Positions 35,270-44,397 of a DNA stretch of 64,000 nucleotides are shown in pieces. The first letter of the stretch is position 1. Each line of letters starts with the position of its first letter. Source of the DNA: Deltaproteobacteria bacterium (GTDB lineage Bacteria; Myxococcota_A; Polyangia; Polyangiales; JADJMO01); assembly GCA_016182965.1 (NCBI GenBank), contig JACPFM010000104.1, positions 1 through 64,000 on the forward strand, given 5' to 3'. A program made the position numbers and the translations under genes. The notes under the pieces are model-generated. The model was not told where the DNA came from and searched no databases. It was given only the letters and a program-made list of their open reading frames with translations.

Positions 35270-37735
35270 TCAGCGCACGACCGACAGGCGAGGGCGGTTT
35301 CCGCCGCCGTCGACCACCTCGAGGCGCGCCGACGCGGCGAACGCGGCGACGTGGCCCGATTCCTCGGCGACATAGACGTCGCAGCGCTCGTCGACCCGCA
35401 GCATGTCGGGGACCAGATCGCTGCCGACGACGCCGAGGACCGCGCCGTCGGCGGGGCGGAGCACGCGCACCTTGTCCTGCGGCACGAACAGCGCGCCGGA
35501 GCGGAGGATGGGCTCGAGGCGTCGCGGGGCGTCGCCCTGCAGCGGCGCCTCGAAGACGTGGCGCCACGCGGTGTCGCCGGTGGTCGCCGACAGCGCGACC
35601 GTCTCGCCGGTCGGGAGGTTCAGCACCACGAGGCCGTCGAGCCCGAGGAGGCTCGTGCCGACCGGCCAGGTGCCCGGGCCAGCCGACCAGCGCTCGACGC
35701 CGCTGATCCGATCGACGCCGAGGAGGCCCACGCCGCGGCGATCGCGGGTGACGATCAGCGCCATCGAGCCGATCAGGATCGGCGCGAGCTCGGTCGCGAC
35801 CGAGGCCTCGAGCGCGCGCTCGTAGCGCCGCGCGCCGGAGAGCGCGTCGATCGCGTGTAGCCGCGCGAGGCCGCCCGGCTCGCCCGCGACGGCGAAGAGA
35901 TCCTCGCGCTCGATCGCGGCCGGCGCCGCGAAGCGCAGGCGATCGCGCACGCGCCACACCACGTGCCCGTCGAGCGCGTCGAGCGCGACCAGTTGCGCCT
36001 CGTCGCTGGAGATGATCAGGAGGCGCCCGACCCGGCGGATGCGGATGGCGCCGGGGCGCGTCAGCGCGTGCCGCCAGCGCGGCTCGCCGCTGGTGAGATC
36101 GTAGGCGACCAGGTGTCGATCGCCGTCGCTCGCGACCATCAGCCGCGGCAGGCCGGGCGCCACGACGGTGCACGCGGCGGGCGTCCCGCGCGAGCGCGGA
36201 GCGCACGTCGTCGACCACACGACCGAGCCGTCGCCGAAGTCGCGCAGCTCGAGGCGCCCGTCGCCGCGGATGCGGGCGAGGCCGCCGACGGTCGGCAGCG
36301 AGGTCGCGCGCACCGTCGGCACCTTCCACAGCGTGCGCCCGTCGCCACGATCGACGCAGGCGGTCTGGGTCGCGCCCGAGAGGATCAGTCGATCGCCGCA
36401 GAGGAAGGTCGCGCGCAGGTCGATGCCGGGGACCTCCGCGGTCCACCGCGCCTCGTACTTGAGCCTGCGCACCGGCGGCGCCGAGGGCGCGCGGGGCGGG
36501 ACGTCGCGCGGCACCGCGCGTGCGAGATAGGGCGCGTAGCTCGCGCGGTGCGGATTGACCAGGTCGCTCTCGCCGAACGGACCGACCGGCCGCGCCACCT
36601 CGCGGAGGCGCTCGCTCAGCTCCTTCACCTTGCGGCGGAGCGACGAGAGGCGGAGGTTCGAGGCCTGCGCGCGATCGCGCCGCACGATGCCGCGCAGCAT
36701 CGCGCGCGCGAACGACACCGCGGCGTCGACGAAATCGGGCCCCTCGATCGAGGGGAACGAGGTCGACTCGCGCTCCGGCTGAAACGAGACCAGCGTCAGC
36801 ACCAACGCGCCGGCGGCCTCGAGCTTCACGCCGACCAACGGCCCGCCCCAGCCGACGCCGGGCGCGTCGGCGTGCCCGAGCGACACGCGCGAGTGCAGCG
36901 GGCGGCCGCGCTCCCACGCCTCGAGCACGTTCTTGCCGAGATCGATCAGCCGCTCGGCGACGAGGAACGGGTGCACCTCGCCGAGATCCTTGGTGCGGCC
37001 ACGGACGACGGCGCGGAGGCGTCCGCGACCGAGCAGGGCGTGCACGTCGGAGGTCTCGACGGTCGGCGCGGCGGCGCTGTGCGCGACGCGCAGGGGCAGC
37101 TCGCCGCCGAACGCGCAGATGAGGCCCGGCTCCGGCTCGACGATCGCCTGCACCTCCTCGAAGCCGCGCGTCGCGGCGGGGGCGACCGAGAGTCGCGCCA
37201 GCGTGTCGCGCGCCGCCTCGAGCTCCGCAGAGAGCACGTCGGCGAGCGGCGAACGCGCGCGATCGGTGGGCGAGAGCATCGCGTCGATCGCGGCGCGCGT
37301 GCCGACGATCGCGTCGACGAGCAGCGTGCGGCGATCGTGGACCGCCACCTCCACGTCGGCGCCGTTGCGGATCACCGAGAGGGCCAGCTCGGCCGCGTCG
37401 CCTCCGCCGTCGGCCTTCCCGTGATCGAGGCGCTCGAGGCCCAGCTCCCACGGCGCGTCATAGAACCGCACGACCGCGCGCCGGCGGACCCCGCAGGCGA
37501 GATCGACGAGGGCGAGCGCCAGATCGCGCAGCACGCACGGCGCCTGATCGGGCTCGACGCGCGCGGTGAGGTTGACCCCGCCGACGACGACGTCGATCGC
37601 CTCTCGGACGCGCCCGTCCGGTGGTGTTGCCGCCCTGCGGACACCGCGCAGCGGGATCACGCGAGCCGACGGACCTTCTGCAGGGGCGACCGGAGCGCGG
37701 CGCTCGGCCGAGACGAGGATTTCGAATCCGTTCAT
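35270..37735 (-). CDS. PQQ/BamB-like beta-propeller protein with unknown N-terminal domain
   Basis: An 821-residue protein. Residues about 1-420 form a domain with no recognised family (REAIDVVVGGVNLTARVEPDQ; VRGRTKDLGEVHPFLVAERLIDLG). From about 440 there are at least seven propeller units with the PQQ/YVTN signature, for example 'TACVDRGDGRTLWKV', 'LVAYDLTSGEPRWRH', 'LVALDALDGHVVWRV' and 'TVALSATTGDTAWRH'. Many units end in a Trp-x-x-x docking motif, as in BamB and PQQ dehydrogenases. No signal peptide is visible from the chosen start, so it is probably cytoplasmic unless an upstream start is used. It precedes the RCK protein by 19 bp. A metal- or PQQ-binding role is not evident. Confidence 0.85.
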   Translation of the reverse strand: MNGFEILVSAERRAPVAPAEGPSARVIPLRGVRRAATPPDGRVREAIDVVVGGVNLTARVEPDQAPCVLRDLALALVDLACGVRRRAVVRFYDAPWELGLERLDHGKADGGGDAAELALSVIRNGADVEVAVHDRRTLLVDAIVGTRAAIDAMLSPTDRARSPLADVLSAELEAARDTLARLSVAPAATRGFEEVQAIVEPEPGLICAFGGELPLRVAHSAAAPTVETSDVHALLGRGRLRAVVRGRTKDLGEVHPFLVAERLIDLGKNVLEAWERGRPLHSRVSLGHADAPGVGWGGPLVGVKLEAAGALVLTLVSFQPERESTSFPSIEGPDFVDAAVSFARAMLRGIVRRDRAQASNLRLSSLRRKVKELSERLREVARPVGPFGESDLVNPHRASYAPYLARAVPRDVPPRAPSAPPVRRLKYEARWTAEVPGIDLRATFLCGDRLILSGATQTACVDRGDGRTLWKVPTVRATSLPTVGGLARIRGDGRLELRDFGDGSVVWSTTCAPRSRGTPAACTVVAPGLPRLMVASDGDRHLVAYDLTSGEPRWRHALTRPGAIRIRRVGRLLIISSDEAQLVALDALDGHVVWRVRDRLRFAAPAAIEREDLFAVAGEPGGLARLHAIDALSGARRYERALEASVATELAPILIGSMALIVTRDRRGVGLLGVDRISGVERWSAGPGTWPVGTSLLGLDGLVVLNLPTGETVALSATTGDTAWRHVFEAPLQGDAPRRLEPILRSGALFVPQDKVRVLRPADGAVLGVVGSDLVPDMLRVDERCDVYVAEESGHVAAFAASARLEVVDGGGNRPRLSVVR

Positions 37736-37853
37736 GCGAGCCTGACGCGAACGATCGTAGGGACGTCGAAGCGCGAGACCTACTTTTCGGGCGCGATTGC
37801 TGCGAAGTTGCGCGCGTCGCACGGAGGTGCCTCGGCGCGATACCCTGCACCTC

Positions 37854-38348
37854 ATGAACCGCCCTCTGCTGATGGCCGCGCTTTTCGCCTCGCTCACCGC
37901 CACGTCCTGCGGACTGCTCGGCAAACGCGTGAGCGAGGATGACTGCACGCGCTGGGACGAGCACTACCGGAAGGTGCTGGAGACCGGCGTCAAGAAGCGC
38001 CTGAAGCCGTGCAAGGACGAGCCGGCCGCCGAGGGCTACCTGAAGAGCCTCGACGACACGATCGCCACCGCCGGCGACGGCATGGCGCAGGGCTGCCACG
38101 CCGTCGTGAAGATCGGCTCCTACACCGCGGAGGAGGAGAAGTGCTTCATGGACGCGTCCGACCCCAAGGACTGGTCCAAGTGCACGCCCAAGCCGACCTC
38201 GGCGATGAACATGTACGTCAAGGCAGGCGCGGGGTTCGTCAAAGGCGCCGAGGGCATCTGCAAGGACGAGGGCTCCAAGGAAGCGGACGAAGAGGACGCG
38301 CCCAAGAAGAAGAAGAAGAAGAAGTCGAAGGCCGACGACGACGAGTGA
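37854..38348 (+). CDS. Small Cys-containing lipoprotein with poly-Lys tail
   Basis: A 164-residue lipoprotein. The signal ends TATSC (Cys19). The mature domain is helical with seven cysteines (DDCTRWDEHY, LKPCKDE, GCHAVVK, EKCFMD, WSKCTP, GICKDE). It ends in a strongly acidic segment followed by seven lysines and an acidic end (KKKKKKKSKADDDE). The same Asp/Glu-Lys tail style is seen in the lipoprotein at 58087. Tail composition suggests a surface or peptidoglycan contact, by inference only. Start at the ATG of 37854 because it gives the signal peptide. It is divergent from the propeller gene, with 118 bp between. Confidence 0.8.
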   Translation: MNRPLLMAALFASLTATSCGLLGKRVSEDDCTRWDEHYRKVLETGVKKRLKPCKDEPAAEGYLKSLDDTIATAGDGMAQGCHAVVKIGSYTAEEEKCFMDASDPKDWSKCTPKPTSAMNMYVKAGAGFVKGAEGICKDEGSKEADEEDAPKKKKKKKSKADDDE

Positions 38349-38351
38349 GCC

Positions 38352-38933
38352 TCAAAAGAGGCGCGGGCGCGCGAAGGCGCCGGCGACGTACTCGAGCTCG
38401 TAGACGGCGAGGTTCGGCACCGGCGGGACGTGCTCCGCGCAGGCGACCTCGAGGAACGCGCGCATCACGCCGCCGTGCGTGACGATGGCGATCCCACCCG
38501 AGAGGCGCCCGTGGGTCTCGACCACGCGGGTCACCCCGCGCACGATGCGCGCGGTCACCTCGGCGCGCGGCTCGGCGCCGGGCACGTCGACGAACTGCCC
38601 GCGGGCGTGGGCGGCCCACAGGTCCGGGAAGCGCTCGGCGCACTCCTCGCGGGTGAGCCCCTCGAAGCACCCGTAGCTGCGCTCGCGCAGATCGGCGTCG
38701 ACGCAGGCCAGCTCCGCGGGCAGCTCCGCGGCGAGGATCTCGGCCGTCTCGCGGGCGCGACGCAGATCGCTCGACGCGACTCGACGCACGGAGACCTCGC
38801 GCAGCCGCGCCGCCACCTCGCGCGCCTGCGCCCGACCGATCTCGCTCAGCTCGACGTCGGTGTGACCCTGGAACCGCCCCGCGCGGTTCCACGCCGTCTC
38901 GCCGTGGCGCACGAGCAGGACGCGGATGCTCAT
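38352..38933 (-). CDS. Histidine phosphatase family protein (phosphoglycerate-mutase-like)
   Basis: A 193-residue member of the histidine phosphatase superfamily. RHG is at residues 9-11 in VLLVRHGETAWN, and GRFQGHTDVELSEIGRAQA follows. RVASSDLRRARETAEI carries the second Arg, LRERSYGCFEGLTREE the conserved Glu, and VTHGGVMRAFL the second His. The sequence pattern is that of alpha-ribazole phosphatase and cofactor-dependent phosphoglycerate-mutase-like enzymes; the substrate cannot be assigned. Its ATG overlaps the stop of the HAD nucleotidase gene (ATGA), so the two are coupled and may act in the same salvage route. Confidence 0.93.
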   Translation of the reverse strand: MSIRVLLVRHGETAWNRAGRFQGHTDVELSEIGRAQAREVAARLREVSVRRVASSDLRRARETAEILAAELPAELACVDADLRERSYGCFEGLTREECAERFPDLWAAHARGQFVDVPGAEPRAEVTARIVRGVTRVVETHGRLSGGIAIVTHGGVMRAFLEVACAEHVPPVPNLAVYELEYVAGAFARPRLF

Positions 38934-40396
38934 TCCACCGCCTCGCCGCGCGCGGCGGCCAGCGGCGGGCCCGACGGCGTGCTCGGATCGTGCGGAAGGC
39001 TCCCGCGCGGCGAGCGGAGGTAGACGAACGGCGTGGCGAACAGGAAGTTCGACACCCGCGACGTGTAGATGTCGGCGTAGCGCTCGACCTGCCGCGCGAG
39101 GTGGCTCTTGTCGTTGCCGGCGCGCGTGAGCAGCCCCCACTGGCGGTTGCACAGCTCGGAGGCCTGCTTGGCGATCGGCGCGATCTCCTGATCGAGGACG
39201 CTGAGGCGCGCGCGCAGCTGGGCGATTCGCTCGAAGAGCGCACGATCGCTGGCTCTCGGCTTCGGGCCGTACCCCGCCTTCATTCGCTGCAGGCCGACGC
39301 GCGCGTGCGCGAGCTCGTTCTCGAGCGCCTCCTTCTCGATCATTCGGGTGGCGATGTCGTGCTCGGTCGCCTGGAACCGCTCGATGGCGCCGATCTCCTG
39401 CTCGAGCTCGCGGAGCACGAGGCCGGTGCGCCAGCGCAGCACGTTCTTGGTCACGTGCACGTCGCCGAACATGTGATCGCCGACGTAGAGGATCTCGTCG
39501 CCGGAGATGCCGAGGTGCTTCTCGATCTGCGTCGCGCTGCCGCCGAAATACGCCTTGCACGGCTCGAGATCGCCGATGACCGGCTTGAGGAGCCCCTCGT
39601 CGGTGACGATCTCGAACAGCGGGCTCCTGGTGGTGAAGAACTCCGGCTTGCGCGCGCCGACCACGATGACGTCGAACAGATCGCGCCAGGTGTCGCCGCC
39701 GAGGTAGCGGTCGAAGGTCCAGGTCATCATGGCGACCGTGTACGACCACTCGGAGTTGGTGATGAGCAGGAGCTTCTTGCCGGCGTTGCGCTGATCGAGC
39801 AGCGCGAGCGGCAGCTCGGGGTCGAGCTTCACGAAGCGCTCGGGGTCGGCGATGATCTCGGCCTTCAGGTCCCCCTCGACGTGCATCGCGTCGATCGTCC
39901 CGCGCACCTGCAGGTAGAGATCGCGGTAGCCGACGCCGGGCGGGAGCTTGCGCGCGTCGAGCAGGTCGACGAGCTGCATGTAGAGGCACGCCTCCGACAG
40001 CGAGAAGAGCGTGTTGATGAACACCCACCGCGGCTGCGCGAGGTCGACCATCGTGCGCATGTACGCGGTGCGCATCTGGTCGTAGTCGAGCTCGCGGGTG
40101 CCGTGCACGGCCTTCTTCACGAAGCCGAAGCGGTTGGCCTTCACCAGGTTGCCGAGCTCGACGTCGATCACGAGGCCGCGGATGATCGCCTCGGGATCGT
40201 ACTCGAGGCCCTGCACCGGCCACCCGAGCTCGCCGAGCTTGTCTCGCGCGCGCTCGTACGCCCGGCGCTCCCACTGCTCGACGTGGTAGTCGACCAGCGT
40301 GTAGTCCATGTCGTAGCCGATCGCCTTGATCGACCGCATGTTGAGCGTCCGGTTGCAGAACACGCCGCGCGCGCGCGGGGGCTTCTCGACCTCCAT
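38930..40396 (-). CDS. HAD-IG family 5'-nucleotidase
   Basis: A 488-residue protein of the HAD-IG (cytosolic purine 5'-nucleotidase-like) family. Motif I is IGYDMDYTLVDY with Asp29 and Asp31. Motif II is LLLITNSEWSY, motif III sits near VGARKPEF, and motif IV is YVGDHMFGDV. The N-terminal and cap segments (QWERRAYERARDKL; LYMQLVDLLDARKLPPGVGYRDL) are typical of this family, which is shared with animal 5'-nucleotidases. A helical coiled region at about 340-420 follows the core. The protein dephosphorylates nucleoside monophosphates in relatives. It is encoded upstream of and overlaps the histidine phosphatase. Confidence 0.92.
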   Translation of the reverse strand: MEVEKPPRARGVFCNRTLNMRSIKAIGYDMDYTLVDYHVEQWERRAYERARDKLGELGWPVQGLEYDPEAIIRGLVIDVELGNLVKANRFGFVKKAVHGTRELDYDQMRTAYMRTMVDLAQPRWVFINTLFSLSEACLYMQLVDLLDARKLPPGVGYRDLYLQVRGTIDAMHVEGDLKAEIIADPERFVKLDPELPLALLDQRNAGKKLLLITNSEWSYTVAMMTWTFDRYLGGDTWRDLFDVIVVGARKPEFFTTRSPLFEIVTDEGLLKPVIGDLEPCKAYFGGSATQIEKHLGISGDEILYVGDHMFGDVHVTKNVLRWRTGLVLRELEQEIGAIERFQATEHDIATRMIEKEALENELAHARVGLQRMKAGYGPKPRASDRALFERIAQLRARLSVLDQEIAPIAKQASELCNRQWGLLTRAGNDKSHLARQVERYADIYTSRVSNFLFATPFVYLRSPRGSLPHDPSTPSGPPLAAARGEAVE

Positions 40397-40503
40397 CCCG
40401 GCCTTGTCGCCCGAGATCGTCCGCGCGTCACGTCGGTTGCACGGGGCGCTTGCCTTCCTGGGGTGGAGTGGAGCCGGATCGCCGCTCGCGCGGGCCCGGT
40501 CGT

Positions 40504-40594
40504 GTCAGTCGTCAGTCGTCAGTCATCAGTCGTCAGCCGGAGACCGAGAGGGGCCGTGGCCGCGTCCGTACTGACGACCGACGACTGACGACTC
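40504..40594. repeat. Inverted pair of 7-bp-period arrays, GTCAGTC family
   Basis: Five heptamers (GTCAGTC three times, ATCAGTC, GTCAGCC) run from 40504 to 40538. The reverse-complement array ACTGACG, ACCGACG, ACTGACG, ACTC runs from 40570 to 40594. The gap of 31 bp would be the loop. The pair lies in the 225-bp region between the HAD nucleotidase start (40396) and the stop of the regulatory-like lipoprotein gene (40622), both on the minus strand. Confidence 0.82.
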
Positions 40595-40621
40595 AACCGA
40601 TGACTCGGGCGCCGCGACAGA

Positions 40622-42019
40622 TCACTTCGCGAAGAACACGCCCTTGAGGTCCTCGGTCATCGAGATGCGCGTGCGGCCGCCGGACTTGCCGTCGCTCTTC
40701 CAGGAGTACGCGCGGAACTGGTAGTAGAGGCCCGGGACGAGGTCGGGCCCCTCGTAGGCCTGCGAGACCGTCTTGGCGCCGCTGACGCTGGCGATGTCGG
40801 TCTTCTTCCAGATCTCCTTGCCGAAGGTGTCGAAGACGTAGACCTCGAAGCCCTCCTCGGAGGAGTCGTCGGCCCACGTGAACGTCGGCTTGCCGGTGAC
40901 GCCTTCGGGCCCGGACGCGCCCGGGCTCGTGACGGCGAGCGCGCCGGTGACCTTGAAGCCGGGGACGGTGACCGCGCCGTTGGCGACGGCGATCTTCTGG
41001 GTGGCGGTGCCGCCGATGGAGGTGTCCGGATCGCGCACCAGGCCGTCGTTCTCGAACGCCGCGAGCACCACGTAGTTGCCGTTGGGGACGCCGGTGAACG
41101 AGTACTTGCCGTTGGCGACCGTGGTGCGCAGGCCCTTGGGCACCTCGCCGCGACCGAGCTGGTTGATGAACGTCGACTCGACGACGAGCACGATCGAGGT
41201 GGTCGACGCGCCGGCCGCGTCGGCGAAGTTGATGTCGCCGCTGACCGAGCCGAGCGCGCCCGCGTCGGCGAGCAGCTCGACGCCCTTGGTCTCGGCGCCG
41301 GCGTTGACCGTCGCGGTCGCGGGCTTGAGCTGCAGGCCCTGCATGTAGCCGCGGACCTCCTGGCTGCCGGTCGGCACGTTGAAGATGGTGAACGTGCCGT
41401 CGCGACCGGCGATGCCGCTCGCGCCGCCGGCGACCACCAGCGTGCCACCGGAGCCGCTCGCCTTGATCACGCCGCTGAGGATGCCGAGCGTCGCGGGGTC
41501 GACCGCGTCGAGCGCGACGTCGGTCGAGCCGTTCTTGACGACGTAGCTGCCGTCGCCGGCCTTCACCGGGGCGGTGGTGTCGACCGGGAGCGCGACCCGC
41601 AGGCCGCTCGGGAACGTCGCGTAGCCGAGCGCGTCGGCGCGGAGCGAGAACGCGCCGATGGCGGGCGCGCCGTCGGACTTGCGGGTCGCTGGGAAGGCGA
41701 GGCGGTAGACGCCGTCGACGCCGCTGATCGCCACGTCGCGCGAGGCCATCGCGCCGTTGACGTCGCGCGCGACGACGCGCGCGTTGGCGATGCCGGTCTT
41801 GCCGTCGGCGGCCTTGATGACGCGGCCCTCGACGAACACGGGCGCGAAGCACGCCGGCTGTCCCCCGCCTTCCACCTGTTCGCAGACGAGACCCGCGCCG
41901 CAGCCGGTCTGCGCCTCCACGCTGCACCCCTCGGGCTTCTTCTCTTCGTCATCCCCGCCGCAAGCGGTGAACAGCGAGGCGAGGACGACCGGGATGAAGA
42001 GACGTGACATGGAATTCAT
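40622..42019 (-). CDS. Lipoprotein with carboxypeptidase-regulatory-like and Ig-like domains
   Basis: A 465-residue lipoprotein. The signal ends FTACGGDDEE with an acidic mature N-terminus and an EGF-like pair of cysteines (CSVEAQTGCGAGLVC). From about residue 60 there are several carboxypeptidase-regulatory-like units, the first reading VFVEGRVIKAADGKTGIANARVV with GVDGVYRLAFP. Others follow at LGILSGVIKASGSGG and LGSVSGDINFADAAG, ending in VANGKYSFTGVPNGNYVVLAAF. The C-terminal 110 residues look like a fibronectin-type domain (PTFTWADDSSEEGFEVYVFD). It is probably surface-exposed. Start at the ATG of 42019: GGAG lies at about 8 nt upstream. An alternative ATG 9 nt later is in frame. Confidence 0.87.
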   Translation of the reverse strand: MNSMSRLFIPVVLASLFTACGGDDEEKKPEGCSVEAQTGCGAGLVCEQVEGGGQPACFAPVFVEGRVIKAADGKTGIANARVVARDVNGAMASRDVAISGVDGVYRLAFPATRKSDGAPAIGAFSLRADALGYATFPSGLRVALPVDTTAPVKAGDGSYVVKNGSTDVALDAVDPATLGILSGVIKASGSGGTLVVAGGASGIAGRDGTFTIFNVPTGSQEVRGYMQGLQLKPATATVNAGAETKGVELLADAGALGSVSGDINFADAAGASTTSIVLVVESTFINQLGRGEVPKGLRTTVANGKYSFTGVPNGNYVVLAAFENDGLVRDPDTSIGGTATQKIAVANGAVTVPGFKVTGALAVTSPGASGPEGVTGKPTFTWADDSSEEGFEVYVFDTFGKEIWKKTDIASVSGAKTVSQAYEGPDLVPGLYYQFRAYSWKSDGKSGGRTRISMTEDLKGVFFAK

Positions 42020-42242
42020 GGAGTTCTCCGGTGATGTTTGGACCGAACGCCCCCACGCGCAGCAAGCGCCGTTCCCGACCCGAGCGACCTCGAAATCCCC
42101 GTAAATCGCGGCGCAGTGATGCCTGTCGTCCGCGTCGTGCGCACCTCAGTCAGCAGGCACCGATGTCACGGTTGGGGGTCGTGCATGTGGACGATGGGTG
42201 ACGGCGTTCGCCACAGGTCGCATGCTACCCTCCGCCCGGTCC

Positions 42243-42794
42243 ATGCGCGTGCTGGTCGTCACTGCCGTGCTCCTCGCCAGCGGCGCGCCGATGGCGATGG
42301 CCTGCTCGGCCTCACCCGATCTCGCGAGCAGACCCGACGCGAGCCGCAGCGAGTTCGCGCCTCCGCCGTGCGCCGTCGCCGCGCCCGCCACGTCCCTCGG
42401 GCCCGCGAGCTTCCAGAGCATCTACGTCGACCTGCTCGGACCGACGAGCGTCGCCCGCTGCGTGGACGCGACCTGTCACGGCGGATCGACGGGTCAGGCG
42501 GGGCTCGCGCTCGGAGCGTCGAAAGACGACTGCTACGCGGGGTTGAAGGCCTACGGTCTCGTCGCGCCGTCGTCGCCGACGGACGCCGGCGGGACCGACG
42601 CAGCCGCGGACGCGGGAGAGGCCGGCGCCTCGGACGAGACGCCCGAGAGCGTCCTCGCGCTGGTCAGCATCGTCTCGTCGATCGGAGGCGCGCCCCCGCC
42701 CATGCCCCGCGCGCTCTGCGGCAACCGCGCGCTGCGCGACGACGAGATCGCGCGCATCAAGGCGTGGGGCGCGCGCGGCGCGCAGAACGACTGA
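42243..42794 (+). CDS. Secreted protein with CX4CH motif
   Basis: A 183-residue protein. The signal is MRVLVVTAVLLASGAPMAMAC; the lipobox is weak (AMAC), so signal peptidase I or II both remain possible. The mature part contains ARCVDATCHGGSTGQAGLALG, a CX4CH arrangement common in myxobacterial proteins next to cytochrome-like domains; it is not the CX2CH needed for standard haem attachment. A Thr/Asp/Ala-rich linker follows, and the C-terminus RALRDDEIARIKAWGARGA resembles the last helix of a cytochrome c fold. Start at 42243; an upstream in-frame ATG at 42198 would add 15 residues. It is divergent from the lipoprotein at 40622. Confidence 0.75.
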   Translation: MRVLVVTAVLLASGAPMAMACSASPDLASRPDASRSEFAPPPCAVAAPATSLGPASFQSIYVDLLGPTSVARCVDATCHGGSTGQAGLALGASKDDCYAGLKAYGLVAPSSPTDAGGTDAAADAGEAGASDETPESVLALVSIVSSIGGAPPPMPRALCGNRALRDDEIARIKAWGARGAQND

Positions 42795-42800
42795 TTCGAT

Positions 42801-42849
42801 TCGTCAGTCGTCAGCCGCCAGTCGTCAGTCGTCAGTCGTCAGTCGTCAT
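42801..42849. repeat. 7-bp-period array, TCGTCAG family
   Basis: Seven tandem heptamers from 42801 to 42849: TCGTCAG twice, CCGCCAG once, TCGTCAG three times, TCGTCAT. The array is 7 bp after the stop of the CX4CH protein gene and 58 bp before the end of secF on the opposite strand. No inverted arm is present here. It shares its heptamer (as rotation and complement) with the arrays at 40504, 44304 and 48669/49089. Confidence 0.85.
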
Positions 42850-42907
42850 TCGAGACCGTGGACCGGCAGCGACGATCGATGCGCCAACGCAGCGACGCCG
42901 GGCGCGC

Positions 42908-44287
42908 TCACACCTGGTGCTGGACTTGGTGCTTCGCGCCGCCGGGGCCGGTGCCGGCCTTCTTGCGCGCGCCCTTCTTCTTCTGCGCGGCGGTGCCGCC
43001 GAAGAAGCGGCGGTCGATCCACTCGGTGAGCGGCGCGGCGACGAAGATCGACGAGTAGGTACCCGCGATGACGCCGACGAAGAGCGCGAGCGCGAAGTCC
43101 TTCAGCGGACCGGTGCCCCAGATGAACATGCCGGCGACCGACAGGAGCACCGACGTCGACGTCAGGATCGTACGCGAGAGCGTCTCGGAGACCGAGAGGT
43201 TGATGATCTCGTGGAACGTCACGCCGCGGTGCTTGTTCAGGTTCTCGCGGATGCGGTCGTAGATGATGACCGTGTCGGAGATGGAGTAGCCGACGATGGT
43301 GAGCACCGCGGCGATCGTCGAGAGGGTGATCTCGCGGCGGAGCAGGATGAACACGCCGATGACCACGATCGCGTCGTGGAACAGCGCGAGGATGCCACCG
43401 GGCGCGAACCGCAGGTCGAAGCGGAACGCGACGTACGCCATGATGAAGATGATCGCGAAGAGGACGCTCTTGATCGCGGCGTCGCGCAGCTGCTTGCCGG
43501 CGCGCGGACCGACCCACTCGACCTTGTCGGCGGCCATCGGGACCGTATCTGCGCCGAGCTGATCGCGCAGCTTGTCGAGCAGGAGATCGCCCTTCGACTT
43601 GAGCTGCACCTCGACGCGGTACTCGGTGGCCTGCGCGGCCTCCTTGCCCTTGACGCTGATGTCGACGTTCTGCCCCTTCTCGTCGACCGCGCCGCGGAGG
43701 TCGACGCCCGGGACGGCGGTGATCGCGTCCTTGATCTTCTGGATGAGGGCGTCGTCGGGCTTGAGCTCGTAGCGGACGGCGACCTTGTCGCCGCCGGGGC
43801 TGAACTTCACCTCGGTCGGGCGCGCCGCGCCCTCGGGGCACTTCGCTGGATCGAGCGGCGGATCGGGGACGAAGGTCCCCTTGGCGTCGTTGGTGCCGCC
43901 CTGGTTGCAGAGCGCCCCGCGCACCTCGCGCATCTTGTTCTCGTCGAGGCTCGAGTGCTCCTGCACGCGAATGAGGAAGCGCGCCTCGCCCGGGTTGCCG
44001 ACGGCGACGACGTCGGGGCGTGAGAAGCCCGGGATCGCCTCGACGGCGGCGCGGACGGTGCCTGCATCGACGGACTTCTTGAACTTGACCTCGAGCTCGG
44101 TGCCGCCACGGAAGTCGGTGCCGTAGTTCGGACCCAGGCCGACGGTCAGCGGGCCGAGCCTGGTCATCGCGCCCGGGGGCATGAACGACAGGATCAGCGA
44201 CACGGTCGCCAGGACCATCGACACCGTGATCCAGAAGCGACGCTGTCGCATGAAGTCGATTCGGGTGCCGTGCTTGATGAGTTCCAT
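42908..44287 (-). CDS. secF: Protein translocase subunit SecF
   Basis: A 459-residue membrane subunit of the SecDF complex, which uses the proton-motive force to help pull exported proteins across the inner membrane. The N-terminal helix RRFWITVSMVLATVSLILSF is followed by the family motif YGTDFRGGTELEV. A long periplasmic domain (about 45-270) is roughly twice that of E. coli SecF (323 residues in all). Five helices follow, including AIIFIMAYVAFRFDLRFAPGGILALFHDAIVVIGVF. The loop VGYSISDTVIIYDRIREN is the family signature. A Lys/Gly-rich cytoplasmic tail ends the protein. It lies downstream of secD with a repeat hairpin between. Confidence 0.97.
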   Translation of the reverse strand: MELIKHGTRIDFMRQRRFWITVSMVLATVSLILSFMPPGAMTRLGPLTVGLGPNYGTDFRGGTELEVKFKKSVDAGTVRAAVEAIPGFSRPDVVAVGNPGEARFLIRVQEHSSLDENKMREVRGALCNQGGTNDAKGTFVPDPPLDPAKCPEGAARPTEVKFSPGGDKVAVRYELKPDDALIQKIKDAITAVPGVDLRGAVDEKGQNVDISVKGKEAAQATEYRVEVQLKSKGDLLLDKLRDQLGADTVPMAADKVEWVGPRAGKQLRDAAIKSVLFAIIFIMAYVAFRFDLRFAPGGILALFHDAIVVIGVFILLRREITLSTIAAVLTIVGYSISDTVIIYDRIRENLNKHRGVTFHEIINLSVSETLSRTILTSTSVLLSVAGMFIWGTGPLKDFALALFVGVIAGTYSSIFVAAPLTEWIDRRFFGGTAAQKKKGARKKAGTGPGGAKHQVQHQV

Positions 44288-44303
44288 GCTCGCTTCCGCT
44301 CGC

Positions 44304-44394
44304 TCAGTCGTCAGTCGTCAGTCGTCAGTCGTCAGTCGCTCTCGTCTCCGGTCTTCGTCGTCTCGGCTGACGACTGAAGACTGAAGACTGACGA
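44304..44394. repeat. Inverted pair of 7-bp-period arrays inside the secD-secF junction
   Basis: Five exact TCAGTCG units (44304-44338) face an inverted set CTGACGA, CTGAAGA, CTGAAGA, CTGACGA (44367-44394), with 28 bp between. The pair fills almost the whole 110-bp gap between the secD stop (44398) and the secF start (44287), with both genes on the minus strand. The stem could form in the transcript between two genes whose products are needed in equal amounts, for instance to protect or to end a transcript. Confidence 0.85.
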
Positions 44395-44397
44395 CTC

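Noticed and set aside
36000-37942. Long plus-strand readings opposite the PQQ-propeller gene
   Set aside because: Antisense shadows, Arg/Ala-rich, no domains, and a clear propeller in the minus frame.
42480-42560. Haem c attachment in the CX4CH protein
   Set aside because: The spacing is C-x4-C-H (CVDATCH), not the CX2CH used in standard cytochrome c maturation. It was kept only as a motif note.
42801-42849. Heptamer arrays as a CRISPR
   Set aside because: Units are 7 bp and directly adjacent with no unique spacers, and no cas genes are near.
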